From Heyndrickxia camelliae (GTDB lineage Bacteria; Bacillota; Bacilli; Bacillales; Bacillaceae_C), in assembly GCF_002844575.1 (NCBI RefSeq), contig NZ_PIQO01000023.1:1-60722 (forward strand): a stretch of DNA of 60,722 nt, read 5' to 3'. The notes under the pieces are model-generated. The model worked only from the letters and a program-made list of their open reading frames with translations. It made no database searches and was not told the origin of the DNA. A program made the translations under genes and the position numbers. Below are positions 39,932 to 48,056 of the stretch, piece after piece. Positions within the stretch are counted from its first letter, which is position 1; the number at the start of each line of letters is the position of its first letter.

Positions 39932-41139
39932 AGTCGAATCCCCTCTTCAATGGGGGCAGCAGGCAATCCTTCATAGTCACAGTCAAATTCTATTAACCGT
40001 TCGTGAAATTGATTGCTAAGTTTACCTATTATAGGTTTTAAACCATCCTTAGTGATAACTTGTTTGAAAACAGTAGTAGCAGTGTGATCACTATTAAATT
40101 CAACAATTTCACTAAGAAAACGTCTTCCGTTTCTCTTTTTCAGATGAAAACCAAAATCAACATAATTGTATATATCGTCTAGGAACATCTTATCATCTAC
40201 TTGGTATCCCATTTTTGCCATACCAAGTAATCGTTTTGGGATAGCTCTTGCATCAACTGCGTGTCCAGTAGTAATAAACCTATGGCCTGTTAAAATCCCT
40301 TGTAACATTTGATAAACTTCTCTACCTAAAATTTCACCAACAATTATCCAAACTGGATGACTTCTTAATCCGGCCAAACTGATTAGTTGTTCAATTGTGA
40401 CATTGTTACTTGCTACCCAACTAAAAATATCTTTATCTGGAAATAATTCTTTGATACACATTTCAAGTGTTCCTTCAATAAGAGCAATTCTTTCTTCAAA
40501 AGGAATCCAGCTTATCAATGTTTTTTGAAACTCTGTTTTTCCTGTTCCGGTTTCACCTACAATGATCATATTCGACCTGGTTTTTACAGCTGCCTTACAA
40601 AAATCAAGAATATAATTGGGAGCAAAATCATTCCAATTTTCTTCATTTAAAGCTAAATACGGTCTAGAAACACGAATGGCCATTGTAGTACCGTATGGAG
40701 CATTTTGTTTATGAACAGCATTAAGTCTTAGACGATCTTTACTTGTATTTAAAATAGGATCTTTAGCAGTTAATTCACGGTTTGTGGAGTTGGCGAACTT
40801 TGCAATTAATTTATGGATGTCTGCTTCAGTTACAGATTCTATTTTATATTTAGATATCCCATTTCCTTCGACAATTAAATCAGTTCCATTAAAACCAATA
40901 TCGGTTATTCGATTATCTTCTATTAAATCTTCTATAAAACTAAATCCTACAATTTCTCTCAGAACGCTCTCTGCTTTTTCCTCAGAATCAATAATATTTT
41001 TATGTTTTGCTAAAAGTACACTTTTTAATACTTCCCTAGATTCTGAATCAGAATAAGCTTTACGATAAAGTTCAGCATGATGTTCTCTTAAGTCTGTTCT
41101 TATTGTGTCAATTGTTTCATCACTTAAAACTATATTCAT
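39928..41139 (-). CDS. VirB11/TadA-family secretion ATPase, 403 aa
   Basis: Walker A is NMIIVGETGTGKTEFQK (about 190-205), Asp box region FEERIALIEGTLEM, Walker B SHPVWIIVGEILGREV, His box FITTGHAVDA. The N-terminal 130 residues (VGFSFIEDLIEDNRITDIGFNG) resemble TadA/CpaF more than short VirB11. It probably drives the Tad-like platform and may also serve the T4SS as VirB11. AAAGGAG precedes the ATG. Confidence 0.9.
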   Translation of the reverse strand: MNIVLSDETIDTIRTDLREHHAELYRKAYSDSESREVLKSVLLAKHKNIIDSEEKAESVLREIVGFSFIEDLIEDNRITDIGFNGTDLIVEGNGISKYKIESVTEADIHKLIAKFANSTNRELTAKDPILNTSKDRLRLNAVHKQNAPYGTTMAIRVSRPYLALNEENWNDFAPNYILDFCKAAVKTRSNMIIVGETGTGKTEFQKTLISWIPFEERIALIEGTLEMCIKELFPDKDIFSWVASNNVTIEQLISLAGLRSHPVWIIVGEILGREVYQMLQGILTGHRFITTGHAVDARAIPKRLLGMAKMGYQVDDKMFLDDIYNYVDFGFHLKKRNGRRFLSEIVEFNSDHTATTVFKQVITKDGLKPIIGKLSNQFHERLIEFDCDYEGLPAAPIEEGIRL

Positions 41140-41169
41140 AATATGCTCCTTTCTTTTTGTATTTAAATA

Positions 41170-41547
41170 CTACTTAACAACATTAGCAATATAAGTAGTC
41201 TGATAAGCAGTATCTTCATCATCAATAATTTTCACTTTTAATGCCTTAATATAATTATCACTGGTTTTTAAATAAGCAAATTTATAACTTTTTACCTTTA
41301 ATTTAATATTTGTCTTTTGAAATTGTTGTTTAAAATTACTTTCGAATGCACTTTGAGTGATGGATACCTTTCCTTCCATCACTCGTACACTTGGATTTAA
41401 ACTTTTAGTAATAGCTATCCTAGTAGCTTCATTCATTGTTTTTGTTATGTCGTTATAACGATAACTTTGGAATAGTTGTGTAGAAACTGTTGCAATCATA
41501 ACCATTCCTAACACTAAAAAGAGCATCCATTTTGGAAAATGACGCAT
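41170..41547 (-). CDS. Pseudopilin-like protein, 125 aa
   Basis: One N-terminal membrane helix (about 5-25, WMLFLVLGMVMIATVSTQLF) followed by an outer alpha/beta domain (ITQSAFESNFKQQFQKTNIKLKVKSYKFAYLK). This resembles TadG/TadE-type minor pilins. It begins 2 bp after the 61-aa gene. Confidence 0.6.
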   Translation of the reverse strand: MRHFPKWMLFLVLGMVMIATVSTQLFQSYRYNDITKTMNEATRIAITKSLNPSVRVMEGKVSITQSAFESNFKQQFQKTNIKLKVKSYKFAYLKTSDNYIKALKVKIIDDEDTAYQTTYIANVVK

Positions 41548-41549
41548 TT

Positions 41550-41735
41550 TTAAATCCCAACTTTATAAAGGATAAGAGCTATAGTAAATAACCCTAGTAT
41601 TATACTGTAAATGCTATAAATAGCTTTATCCCGAAGCACCTTTGCTTTTTTAATCCTAATCCAAATTGTTAAACCAAATAAAGCTACTGAGATAACTAGA
41701 AAAATCCAATAATAATTTACTAATAATTGATCCAT
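41550..41735 (-). CDS. Small membrane protein, 61 aa
   Basis: Two membrane helices (about 8-25 and 40-58) separated by a basic loop (IRIKKAKVLRDK). AAGGAGG lies at ideal spacing. First gene after the terminator at 41757-41781 and head of the Tad-like gene run. Family not recognised. Confidence 0.65.
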   Translation of the reverse strand: MDQLLVNYYWIFLVISVALFGLTIWIRIKKAKVLRDKAIYSIYSIILGLFTIALILYKVGI

Positions 41736-41756
41736 TTTTGTTCCTCCTTAAAAGTA

Positions 41757-41783
41757 AAGAAGGTCCTTTTCGGACCTTCTTGT
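41757..41783 (-). terminator. Terminator
   Basis: AAGAAGGTCC/GGACCTTCTT stem with a TTTTC loop, between the surface-protein gene and the Tad-like genes. Transcription of the transfer genes must pass it or start after it. Confidence 0.85.
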
Positions 41784-41813
41784 AAATTGTTTTTTATTTT
41801 TATCGATTTCGCC

Positions 41814-44369
41814 TTACCAATTATCATTTTTCAACCAATTAAGATCTTTTTGTGTCCAGTCATCAGGTCTTCCGTTTGGAAAAGGATCATCTTTATTAAC
41901 TGGAACCATCAAAATAGCATCCTTGGTAATTGTTTTAGAGTCCATAGAAGCATACATAAAAGCAAACACATTTAAATTATGCTGAATTTGAAAGTTAACT
42001 TTGTTAATTCCTATGGTTTTATTAGAATATACATTTATTTTGTAGTTCCCTAAATCACCCCATATTGGTAAGTAAAATTTTCTACTCCCATCAAGTAAGT
42101 TATGCTTAATTTTTTTATCCTTATTATTAACTTGTTTGTCCGTAAACAGGTAACCGGTTTGATCTTCCACATTAACATGAGGAAGTTCAAAAGTTTGAAC
42201 AAACGTAACCTTGTTATCTGATGAAGAATTTTTATCTTCCGTTTTATCCAGAGTTATTGTTGCAATATTATTTTTCACAGGATAAGATAAGTAACTTTTA
42301 TCCACAATGCTTTCTGGAACATTCATTTTTACTACTGTATCCAAGGTATCATTACCAATGTCATTTATATAAGTAATATTCAATAATTGTGAAAAACCAT
42401 ATCCCGTACGCATTTTATTAATCGGCTTAACCGGGATATTAAATGTTTCATAATATACTTTCATATCTTTATTTATTTCATGTTCAGTCATAACAACTCC
42501 TTTGTACTCTACTTTTGATTGGGAAGAAGAATTAACTTCAATAGTGTTTTCACTTGAGGTATATCCATCTGTAGTTAAGGATGAGTCGCTTTTTGAAACA
42601 TCAACATCAGTAACTTTATAACCTTCTAGTTTTACCGTATAAGGGTAATGTGTGTCCTTTGTAAGATATTTAGCTGGGATACTTAAATCAATGTTGTTTG
42701 GTAACGTTTTTGCTGTATAAGAAGCACTTGCTACCTTTGTAGTATTTTTGTATAAGTTGATTTTTATCTGTGCTGTTTCCATGTCTGGGTTAGTAGACGG
42801 ATATACATAGCTTTTTGTAAGACTTATTTTAACTGGTAACTTCTCTTTTGCAGGAGCTGTGTAAATCTGTATTTTTTTTAAACCTACTTTAATTAAAGGA
42901 ACATCATAATAAAAAGTAATTGTTATATCTTTATCCTGAACTGTCCCAGATTGAATTTTGTTTGAAATGGGTCGATATGTATAGGAACCCTTTTTTAAAT
43001 TCGTTAAAGGACTATAACTATATTTTTTTCCTCTTAAAGAAGTTTCTTTTACTTCCTTTAATAAAGAACCATCCCTATTATCTTTATGAAGGATAGTGAT
43101 ATTACGTTGTAAATTATAATAAAAGGTAATAGTTATATTCTTTGCTCCTACAGTCCCACTTTTTTCCGTAGTAGAAATGGGAATATAAATATTTCCACCT
43201 ATTTTTATTTCAGAGTTAGGGGAATATTTATAAGTATCGCCTCTTTTCTTTGTAGCTTTTTCAGTTTTTAATATTGTATCGTCATATTTATCCTTATGAA
43301 GTACAGTTATTTCACGTTGCAAATCATAATAAAAGGTAATAGTTATATTAGTATTACCTACAGTTCCGGACTGTTTAGTTGTAGAAACTGGAGAGTATGT
43401 ATCTCCATTAAACGTTATAGAAGATTTTGGCGAATAACTATAATCTGTCCCAATAGTTTTGTTTTCAGTCTCCGTTAGTAAGGTCTTTCCGTTATATTTA
43501 TCTTTGTGAAGAATAGTAATCTTTCTTTGTTTTTTTTCAAAATTAACAGTAAATCCACTTGTCTTAGCAGGGTCTATTACAAATTTCCCACCATTTAATG
43601 ATTGATAGTTGTCGGATGTAGGTAAATATAATAATCCTGCATACGTATAAACCTCACCTTTTAATTGGCCGGTAGTAAAAACAGTTCCATAGTCTAAGGG
43701 AGCAGTAAAATAAAATGATTCACCGCCATTTACGGTATAACTTCCACCAGTTTTAGTCTTGGTTCCAACGTGGATTGTAACTTTACTTGGTAAATTGATA
43801 GTAACATTATTCTTACTGCTGGCATTAAGTTTAATAGTTCCGGATTTTTGTACATTACCACTAACTGATGTAGAGACACTTGTTTTACTAAAAGATATTT
43901 TTGTTGTGTCTGGAACGTCTTTGTTTTTAGCATGTTGGATTAGTTTCCAAACTTCAGGGTCATTATTACTAGAGGTTTTTTTATCTGTTTTTCCTTCTAG
44001 CCAATTATTTATTGCCACCCATGTTTTTACATAATCAGTCTTCGTATTTCCAATTTCATTTCCTGCACCACCATAACCAAAATATAAAATAGCTTTTATA
44101 CTTTCATCATATAATCGTTTCTCGTTATAAGTGTGTCCGCCATATGGTGCGGGTTTTTCAGGATTAATACAAAATACTATTTGATCATTAATTTCTATAT
44201 ATGCAGTTGTATGTGTAAAACCACTTTGGTCGGTCCATGAATAGGGACCTGTTGCATTTGCCGTAAGCGCACTAGCCTTTGTATTATCATATGGTGAAAT
44301 CACTAGTAAAATCGACATAAAGGACAGCATGCTTAGGAACATAATTATTTTCTTATAATTGTTCAACAA
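41814..44369 (-). CDS. Thioester-domain-like surface protein with MucBP-like repeats, 851 aa
   Basis: TTG start behind GGAGGAATT. Signal peptide about 1-33. The N-terminal domain (about 35-155) looks like a Gram-positive thioester adhesin domain: IEINDQIVFCINPEKPAP supplies the Cys, but the second residue is altered, DYVKTWVAINNW where TQxAIW is normal. A region to about 280 is followed by three repeats of about 66 residues (ITILHKDKYNGKTLLTE... to ITITFYYDLQRE) of MucBP type, then three or more beta domains. No LPXTG or C-terminal helix is seen. As it heads the transfer operon, a role in mating contact is plausible. Confidence 0.75.
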   Translation of the reverse strand: MLNNYKKIIMFLSMLSFMSILLVISPYDNTKASALTANATGPYSWTDQSGFTHTTAYIEINDQIVFCINPEKPAPYGGHTYNEKRLYDESIKAILYFGYGGAGNEIGNTKTDYVKTWVAINNWLEGKTDKKTSSNNDPEVWKLIQHAKNKDVPDTTKISFSKTSVSTSVSGNVQKSGTIKLNASSKNNVTINLPSKVTIHVGTKTKTGGSYTVNGGESFYFTAPLDYGTVFTTGQLKGEVYTYAGLLYLPTSDNYQSLNGGKFVIDPAKTSGFTVNFEKKQRKITILHKDKYNGKTLLTETENKTIGTDYSYSPKSSITFNGDTYSPVSTTKQSGTVGNTNITITFYYDLQREITVLHKDKYDDTILKTEKATKKRGDTYKYSPNSEIKIGGNIYIPISTTEKSGTVGAKNITITFYYNLQRNITILHKDNRDGSLLKEVKETSLRGKKYSYSPLTNLKKGSYTYRPISNKIQSGTVQDKDITITFYYDVPLIKVGLKKIQIYTAPAKEKLPVKISLTKSYVYPSTNPDMETAQIKINLYKNTTKVASASYTAKTLPNNIDLSIPAKYLTKDTHYPYTVKLEGYKVTDVDVSKSDSSLTTDGYTSSENTIEVNSSSQSKVEYKGVVMTEHEINKDMKVYYETFNIPVKPINKMRTGYGFSQLLNITYINDIGNDTLDTVVKMNVPESIVDKSYLSYPVKNNIATITLDKTEDKNSSSDNKVTFVQTFELPHVNVEDQTGYLFTDKQVNNKDKKIKHNLLDGSRKFYLPIWGDLGNYKINVYSNKTIGINKVNFQIQHNLNVFAFMYASMDSKTITKDAILMVPVNKDDPFPNGRPDDWTQKDLNWLKNDNW

Positions 44370-44392
44370 TTAAATTCCTCCGTTCATACAAA

Positions 44393-44421
44393 AAAGGCAG
44401 CTAAAATATTTAGCTGCCTTT
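44393..44421 (-). terminator. Terminator
   Basis: Perfect 13-bp stem (44393-44405 with 44409-44421), between the low-complexity surface gene and the thioester-like gene. Confidence 0.88.
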
Positions 44422-44446
44422 CAATAACTAACTTTTGCTAGTGTTT

Positions 44447-45166
44447 TTATTTTCCACCTACTTCAAACTCAATCCAGGTGTTTCCGCCTTCATCAATGCT
44501 ACCTTCACCAGTTTTTTTAATATTCCCCTTATTTATTTGGTCGACTATCTTATTTACCGCATCCATGTTTCCTTTATCACTACTTGTTTCTTGTTTAGGT
44601 TTTTTACTAGTATTCTCGCTTGTGTTCGAACTTTTTGAACTAGGTTCTACAGATCTTTTTGTATTATTACTTGTTATTTTTTTATTAGTAGATTTCGAAT
44701 AGTTTAAATTAGCCTTCGGCTTTGCATTTTTTACATTATTACTAGTAGAAACATTTTTATTATTATTTTTGTTATCATTTTGATTTGTAGTAGAATTACT
44801 ATTTTGACTACTGCTATAATTTGTTACTTTTTTAACTGGATTTCCTTGTTGTGTCTTAGACGTAGTAATATCAGCTTTATTTGTTCTTTGTTCATTAGTT
44901 TTTGATTCAGTAGATTTAGTTTCACTCGTCTTATTAGTAACAATATTAGTAGATTTGGCTTTGGCATTCTGCTTTGGTTCCTCGACCTCATTTTTCGCAG
45001 CATCTTTTTGAACTGTTTCTTTTGCATCTTCTATCTTATCAGCTACTTTGAACTCATGACTTTTTTGAGTATCAGCTTCTACATAATGTTGGTATGCAAA
45101 ACCACCACCAATTCCACCACCAATTACTATCGCCAATATACTTGGAAGGATGATTCTTTTCTTCAT
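44447..45166 (-). CDS. Exported low-complexity Asn/Lys/Ser/Thr-rich protein, 239 aa
   Basis: A hydrophobic N-terminal helix (about 4-25, IILPSILAIVIGGGIGGGFAY) acts as signal or anchor. Residues about 45-205 are low complexity, dominated by Asn, Lys, Ser and Thr, as in wall-crossing stalks. The end is a short folded part (MDAVNKIVDQINKGNIKKTGEGSIDEGGNTWIEFEVGG). AAGGTGG precedes the ATG. It is the first gene on the minus strand in the transfer region, and its architecture resembles the secreted protein at 10546. Confidence 0.7.
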   Translation of the reverse strand: MKKRIILPSILAIVIGGGIGGGFAYQHYVEADTQKSHEFKVADKIEDAKETVQKDAAKNEVEEPKQNAKAKSTNIVTNKTSETKSTESKTNEQRTNKADITTSKTQQGNPVKKVTNYSSSQNSNSTTNQNDNKNNNKNVSTSNNVKNAKPKANLNYSKSTNKKITSNNTKRSVEPSSKSSNTSENTSKKPKQETSSDKGNMDAVNKIVDQINKGNIKKTGEGSIDEGGNTWIEFEVGGK

Positions 45167-45302
45167 TCAACCACCTTCTTTCTAATATTTTACATCAATT
45201 GTAACATATTCTAAGTCATACAGGATTAATTAAGATTAAAAAAAGGAAATATAAGTAGATTAAGTAGTATTTTACGTTATCATGTTTACAATTAAATAAT
45301 AA

Positions 45303-45343
45303 AAAGGCTGCTCTAAAATGTTTAATACAAAAGAACAGCCTTT
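45303..45343 (-). terminator. Terminator of the candidate RNA
   Basis: AAAGGCTG(T)TCT pairs with AGAGCAGCCTTT around an AT-rich loop and is followed on the minus strand by TTATT. Confidence 0.8.
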
Positions 45344-45640
45344 GAACTTAAACATCAAATTAATTCGATAAAAAGGGCTTTATTAGTTTAATATTCCTCT
45401 CACAGAACACTAAAAAGCATACTTTTTATCATTTTTGTTGGTTTTTGGCTTGTTCCAACAACCTTACGAATAAACTTTTATTCGCTGTTGTCCTGGGATC
45501 ACAAGTGGATTTTAAGCTTTAGTCCACTAACTAGAGAAATTGGTATAGTTCTACTTGAATAGTGACCTTTCTTCAAGTAACCACCCATATTTAGTTTTCA
45601 AGGAACAAACTGTACAATTTAGTTTATCAATACAAATTAT
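45303..45640 (-). ncRNA. Candidate structured RNA, about 340 nt
   Basis: No protein frame, but a series of hairpins on the minus strand: ACTTGAA/TTCAAGT, AGTGGA/TCCACT, CGAATAAA/TTTATTCG inside CAACA/TGTTG, GTTGG/CCAAC, and AAAAAG/CTTTTT, ending in a strong terminator. Near its 5' end is TGTTCCTTGAAAACT, one base from the Bacillus boxA antitermination sequence. An inverted repeat TGTACAATT...AATTGTACA (about 45612-45648) marks the likely promoter/operator. Located between the transfer genes and the regulators, so a control RNA is possible. Confidence 0.5.
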
Positions 45641-45679
45641 TTAATTGTACACATCATAACGTATTAGGTATACTTATCC

Positions 45680-45934
45680 TTAAATAATCTTATATAATTC
45701 TGAATTAGGATTCTTTCTTTTAGCTAGAACATTTCCTTTTTTATCTCTTACTGTTCGAATTTCATAATATATATCTGTTAATCGTTTAACTTCGGATGTA
45801 GTAGTATTTTGAACAAGGAGTCCTTGTTTAAGTTGATATACCTGCTTATTAAATGTCCTCACACTTGCACGATTCATCAGATCAATAAAATGAAATCGGG
45901 ACATTTTAGGGAGTTTACATTTAGTTTTCGGCAT
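45680..45934 (-). CDS. Hypothetical basic protein, 84 aa
   Basis: The start at 45934 has GGTGGTG 6 bp upstream; an earlier ATG at 45949 overlaps it. The product is basic (MPKTKCKLPKMSRFHFIDLM..., KKGNVLAKRKNPNSELYKII) and possibly DNA- or RNA-binding. Family not recognised. It follows the Xre gene by 28 bp and is probably in its operon, just before the candidate RNA. Confidence 0.55.
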   Translation of the reverse strand: MPKTKCKLPKMSRFHFIDLMNRASVRTFNKQVYQLKQGLLVQNTTTSEVKRLTDIYYEIRTVRDKKGNVLAKRKNPNSELYKII

Positions 45935-45961
45935 TCGAAACACCACCATTCAATCTCATAT

Positions 45962-46186
45962 TCAAGGTAAAAAGTTTTTTAGAAACTCTGGAACTTCCTC
46001 ATAAGACTTCGCCAAAAGTACTCGCTGAGGTGTTTTAAATATATCTTCCAGAGTATTTAATTTGTCTTGTGCAAGAAAACTTTCACCTTTTTCTATTCGT
46101 TGGTATTGCCTTAAAGTTAAATTGAGCATTTGTGAGACTTCATACTGTGTTAAATTGTTTTTCTTTCTTATTTCTTTTAGTAACAA
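45962..46186 (-). CDS. Xre-family repressor, 74 aa
   Basis: The TTG start at 46186 fits the GAGGCGGTGAT site; the frame extends upstream to 46216 but overlaps an operator. The helix-turn-helix is LLKEIRKKNNLTQYEVSQMLNLTLRQYQRIEKGE (about 2-40). The C-terminal 30 residues are a short helix. It is divergent from another Xre gene (46305), and palindromes lie between, a standard genetic-switch layout. Confidence 0.85.
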   Translation of the reverse strand: MLLKEIRKKNNLTQYEVSQMLNLTLRQYQRIEKGESFLAQDKLNTLEDIFKTPQRVLLAKSYEEVPEFLKNFLP

Positions 46187-46210
46187 TATCACCGCCTCTT
46201 TCTTACCACA

Positions 46211-46260
46211 TGACATTTGATGTCATCTTTAGTTCATATAGTATATGACGTTAAATGTCG
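46211..46260. promoter_or_regulatory. Operators between divergent Xre genes
   Basis: TGACATTTGATGTCA (46211-46225) is a perfect inverted repeat with 6-bp arms. A related site, TGACGTTAAATGTCG, lies at 46246-46260. Both have TGAC/GTCA edges and an AT-rich centre; one covers each gene's promoter side. Confidence 0.75.
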
Positions 46261-46304
46261 TGTCAATGATTTTTTATAATAATATTTTTAGGGATTTGAT
46301 CATT

Positions 46305-46511
46305 ATGAGCTCTCTTGGAAAAAGAATTAAAACTCTTAGAACTCAACATAATCTTAAGCAATCGGATATTGCTGATTTGATATCAGTCACCCTCCGTCAA
46401 GTTCAAAGGTACGAAAAGGATGAGAGTGACATGCCACTATCAAAATTACTTATTCTAGCAGATTATTTTAACGTTACACTAGACTATCTAGTAGGAAGGT
46501 CTGACCAATAA
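46305..46511 (+). CDS. Xre-family repressor, 68 aa
   Basis: The start at 46305 follows AGGGA. The protein is a minimal Xre/Cro domain: SLGKRIKTLRTQHNLKQSDIADLISVTLRQVQRYEKDESDMPLSKLLILADYFNVTLDYLVGRSD. It is divergent from the Xre gene at 46186, with shared operators. One of the pair probably represses the other, as in phage or plasmid switches. Followed by a small minus-strand gene. Confidence 0.88.
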   Translation: MSSLGKRIKTLRTQHNLKQSDIADLISVTLRQVQRYEKDESDMPLSKLLILADYFNVTLDYLVGRSDQ

Positions 46512-46562
46512 ATACTTTTTCTAAGACTTCACAAAGTTGAAGTCTTATTAAATTTTTAGATA

Positions 46563-46694
46563 TTAATTGGCTTTATGTAATTGGCAAAATAAATCGTTTA
46601 GTTTTGAAAAAACATTATCTTTGTTTTCATCTTGTTGAATTATATTCAATAAATGTACAAACTCTTGTTCTTTTTTTAATGAAGATTTTTCCAA
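46563..46694 (-). CDS. Small protein, 43 aa
   Basis: The TTG start at 46694 has a strong GGGGAGG at 8 bp. The frame extends further upstream without another good site. MEKSSLKKEQEFVHLLNIIQ followed by a charged helix. Probably fully helical and cytoplasmic. A promoter-like element identical in style to that at 16271 lies at 46745-46783. Confidence 0.55.
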   Translation of the reverse strand: MEKSSLKKEQEFVHLLNIIQQDENKDNVFSKLNDLFCQLHKAN

Positions 46695-46744
46695 ATTAAA
46701 AGCCTCCCCGACTAAAAAAGTATCTTTTAATTCTATTATTACAT

Positions 46745-46783
46745 TAAAAATACTATATAATAAAATTAAATTCAACTATTTTT
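46745..46783 (-). promoter_or_regulatory. Promoter-like element shared with 16271-16308
   Basis: On the minus strand, TTGAATT, an AT-rich spacer, then TATAGTATTTTTA, about 50 bp ahead of the 43-aa gene. See the matching copy before the pseudogene at 16223. Confidence 0.5.
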
Positions 46784-46892
46784 GTAATTTATATCATTAA
46801 TTCCAGAAAACACAAATATTCCATTACTTTGAACTTGTTTACTTAAATTCAATATTCATATAAAATTAATAAGAAAATGAGGTGAAAAAACT

Positions 46893-47222
46893 TTGGATTC
46901 TAGAGACTTATTTAAAGAAAGACTAATTTTGCTTCGAAAAGAGAGGAAATTAACACAAACCGAATTAGCTGCAATAATGGATGTTACAAAAGCAACAATA
47001 AACAAATATGAAAAAGGCGGTGCTAGTCCCTCATACGAAATGCTTTGGAAATTAGCCGATTTCTTTAATGTTTCGGTAGATTATTTAATGGGTAAAAGTG
47101 ATAGTTTTTCTGGCGACCCACAAATTAATAAAGAGATATCAGAAATCAAATTAATCTACGATAAACTCAATGATGAACAAAAAGAATTAGTTCTGAATAT
47201 ATTAAGGACTTTCACGAAATAG
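46893..47222 (+). CDS. Xre-family repressor, 109 aa
   Basis: TTG start with GAGGTGA at 8-9 bp. The helix-turn-helix domain (about 6-62: FKERLILLRKERKLTQTELAAIMDVTKATINKYEKGGASPSYEMLWKLADFFNVSVDYLMGKS) is followed by a helical tail (SEIKLIYDKLNDEQKELVLNILRTFTK), typical of Cro/CI-type repressors. Third Xre protein in this control region. Confidence 0.9.
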   Translation: MDSRDLFKERLILLRKERKLTQTELAAIMDVTKATINKYEKGGASPSYEMLWKLADFFNVSVDYLMGKSDSFSGDPQINKEISEIKLIYDKLNDEQKELVLNILRTFTK

Positions 47223-47370
47223 TAAATTTTTCCCTAGTGCATTTGTATTATATCACACAAAACAAAGAATGCATGTTCTTGTTTTTTGAAAAAATTCCTA
47301 TATTATAAGAATTCTATATAAAAAATTCCTAAATTACAATCACTTATCCTCAACGAATAGTAGAAAATAT

Positions 47371-47376
47371 TATACT
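47371..47376 (+). promoter_or_regulatory. -10 element placing the start codon at +1
   Basis: TATACT ends 6 bp before the ATG at 47383, so the mRNA would begin at or next to the start codon. Direct repeats AAAAAATTCCTA lie just upstream (near 47287 and 47319), possibly operators. Confidence 0.55.
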
Positions 47377-47382
47377 ATCCAT

Positions 47383-47730
47383 ATGGAGACACTAGGTGAA
47401 CGTTTAAAATACTTAAGAAAAAGCCGAAAATTAACACAAACCGATTTAGCTGAAAAATTGCATCTTACAAGAAATCAAATAAGTACATATGAAATGGATC
47501 AAGTTCAACCAGGCATAGATGTGATTATCAGTTACTGTAAGTTTTTTAAAGTTACATCAGATGTATTATTAAATATTAATAATATGGGAACGGAAATAAG
47601 TTTACTGGAACAATTAATAGTCCAAATTCAACAAAATACGATGAAAATGAATGAGAATCAACGAGAACAATATTTAAAGCATCTAAGATTATATGCAATC
47701 TTTCTAGAGCGATATAAGGAAAATTTATAG
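47383..47730 (+). CDS. Xre-family repressor, 115 aa, probably leaderless
   Basis: METLGERLKYLRKSRKLTQT through STYEMDQVQPGIDVIISYCKFFKV is a canonical helix-turn-helix; the C-terminal 45 residues are a helix for dimerisation. No ribosome binding site is present upstream, but a -10 element lies 6 bp before the ATG, so translation is probably from a leaderless mRNA, as known for some repressor genes (lambda cI from PRM). Terminator at 47867-47899. Confidence 0.85.
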   Translation: METLGERLKYLRKSRKLTQTDLAEKLHLTRNQISTYEMDQVQPGIDVIISYCKFFKVTSDVLLNINNMGTEISLLEQLIVQIQQNTMKMNENQREQYLKHLRLYAIFLERYKENL

Positions 47731-47866
47731 AATACACTCTATCTAAGATTACAATCGATTGCGAATTAATTTTAGCGATTAAAACGCTGCATATAATTGG
47801 TATTTTTTACAATTTTTTCACCATATATGATTTTTACAAAATAGGAAACTTCTCGTTAAATAACAG

Positions 47867-47899
47867 ATGGACAGTCTAATTAAAGACTGTCCATTTTTT
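47867..47899 (+). terminator. Terminator
   Basis: ATGGACAGTC/GACTGTCCAT stem, 8-nt loop, TTTTTT on the plus strand. It also follows the minus-strand AimP gene. Confidence 0.88.
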
Positions 47900-47909
47900 A
47901 TTCGGTATT

Positions 47910-48056
47910 TTAATTTCCCATACCAACGTCTCCGTTATGGCCACTTAATGCATAGGTAGTATAAGTACTCTTTGATTGATCAGTAGTGTTGATAAAGTTT
48001 GTACTAACAGTAAATATTGTTACAGCTGCAAATACTACCATAATGAGTTTTTTCAC
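47910..48056 (-). CDS. aimP: AimP-type signalling peptide precursor, 48 aa
   Basis: GTG start overlapping the AimR stop (GTGA), with AAGGGGG at 8 bp. The product is a pre-pro-peptide: MKKLIMVVFAAVTIFTVSTN is an export signal, then a polar pro-region, ending ALSGHNGDVGMGN. In arbitrium systems the mature peptide is cut from the C-terminus; here it should lie within the last 6-10 residues. It does not end in GA as the SPbeta-group peptides do, so the specificity differs. Confidence 0.85.
   Translation of the reverse strand: MKKLIMVVFAAVTIFTVSTNFINTTDQSKSTYTTYALSGHNGDVGMGN

Noticed and set aside
45590-45640. rRNA spacer fragment suggested by GTTCCTTGAAAACT
   Set aside because: Only the boxA-like string matches; no 16S, 23S or tRNA sequence flanks it.
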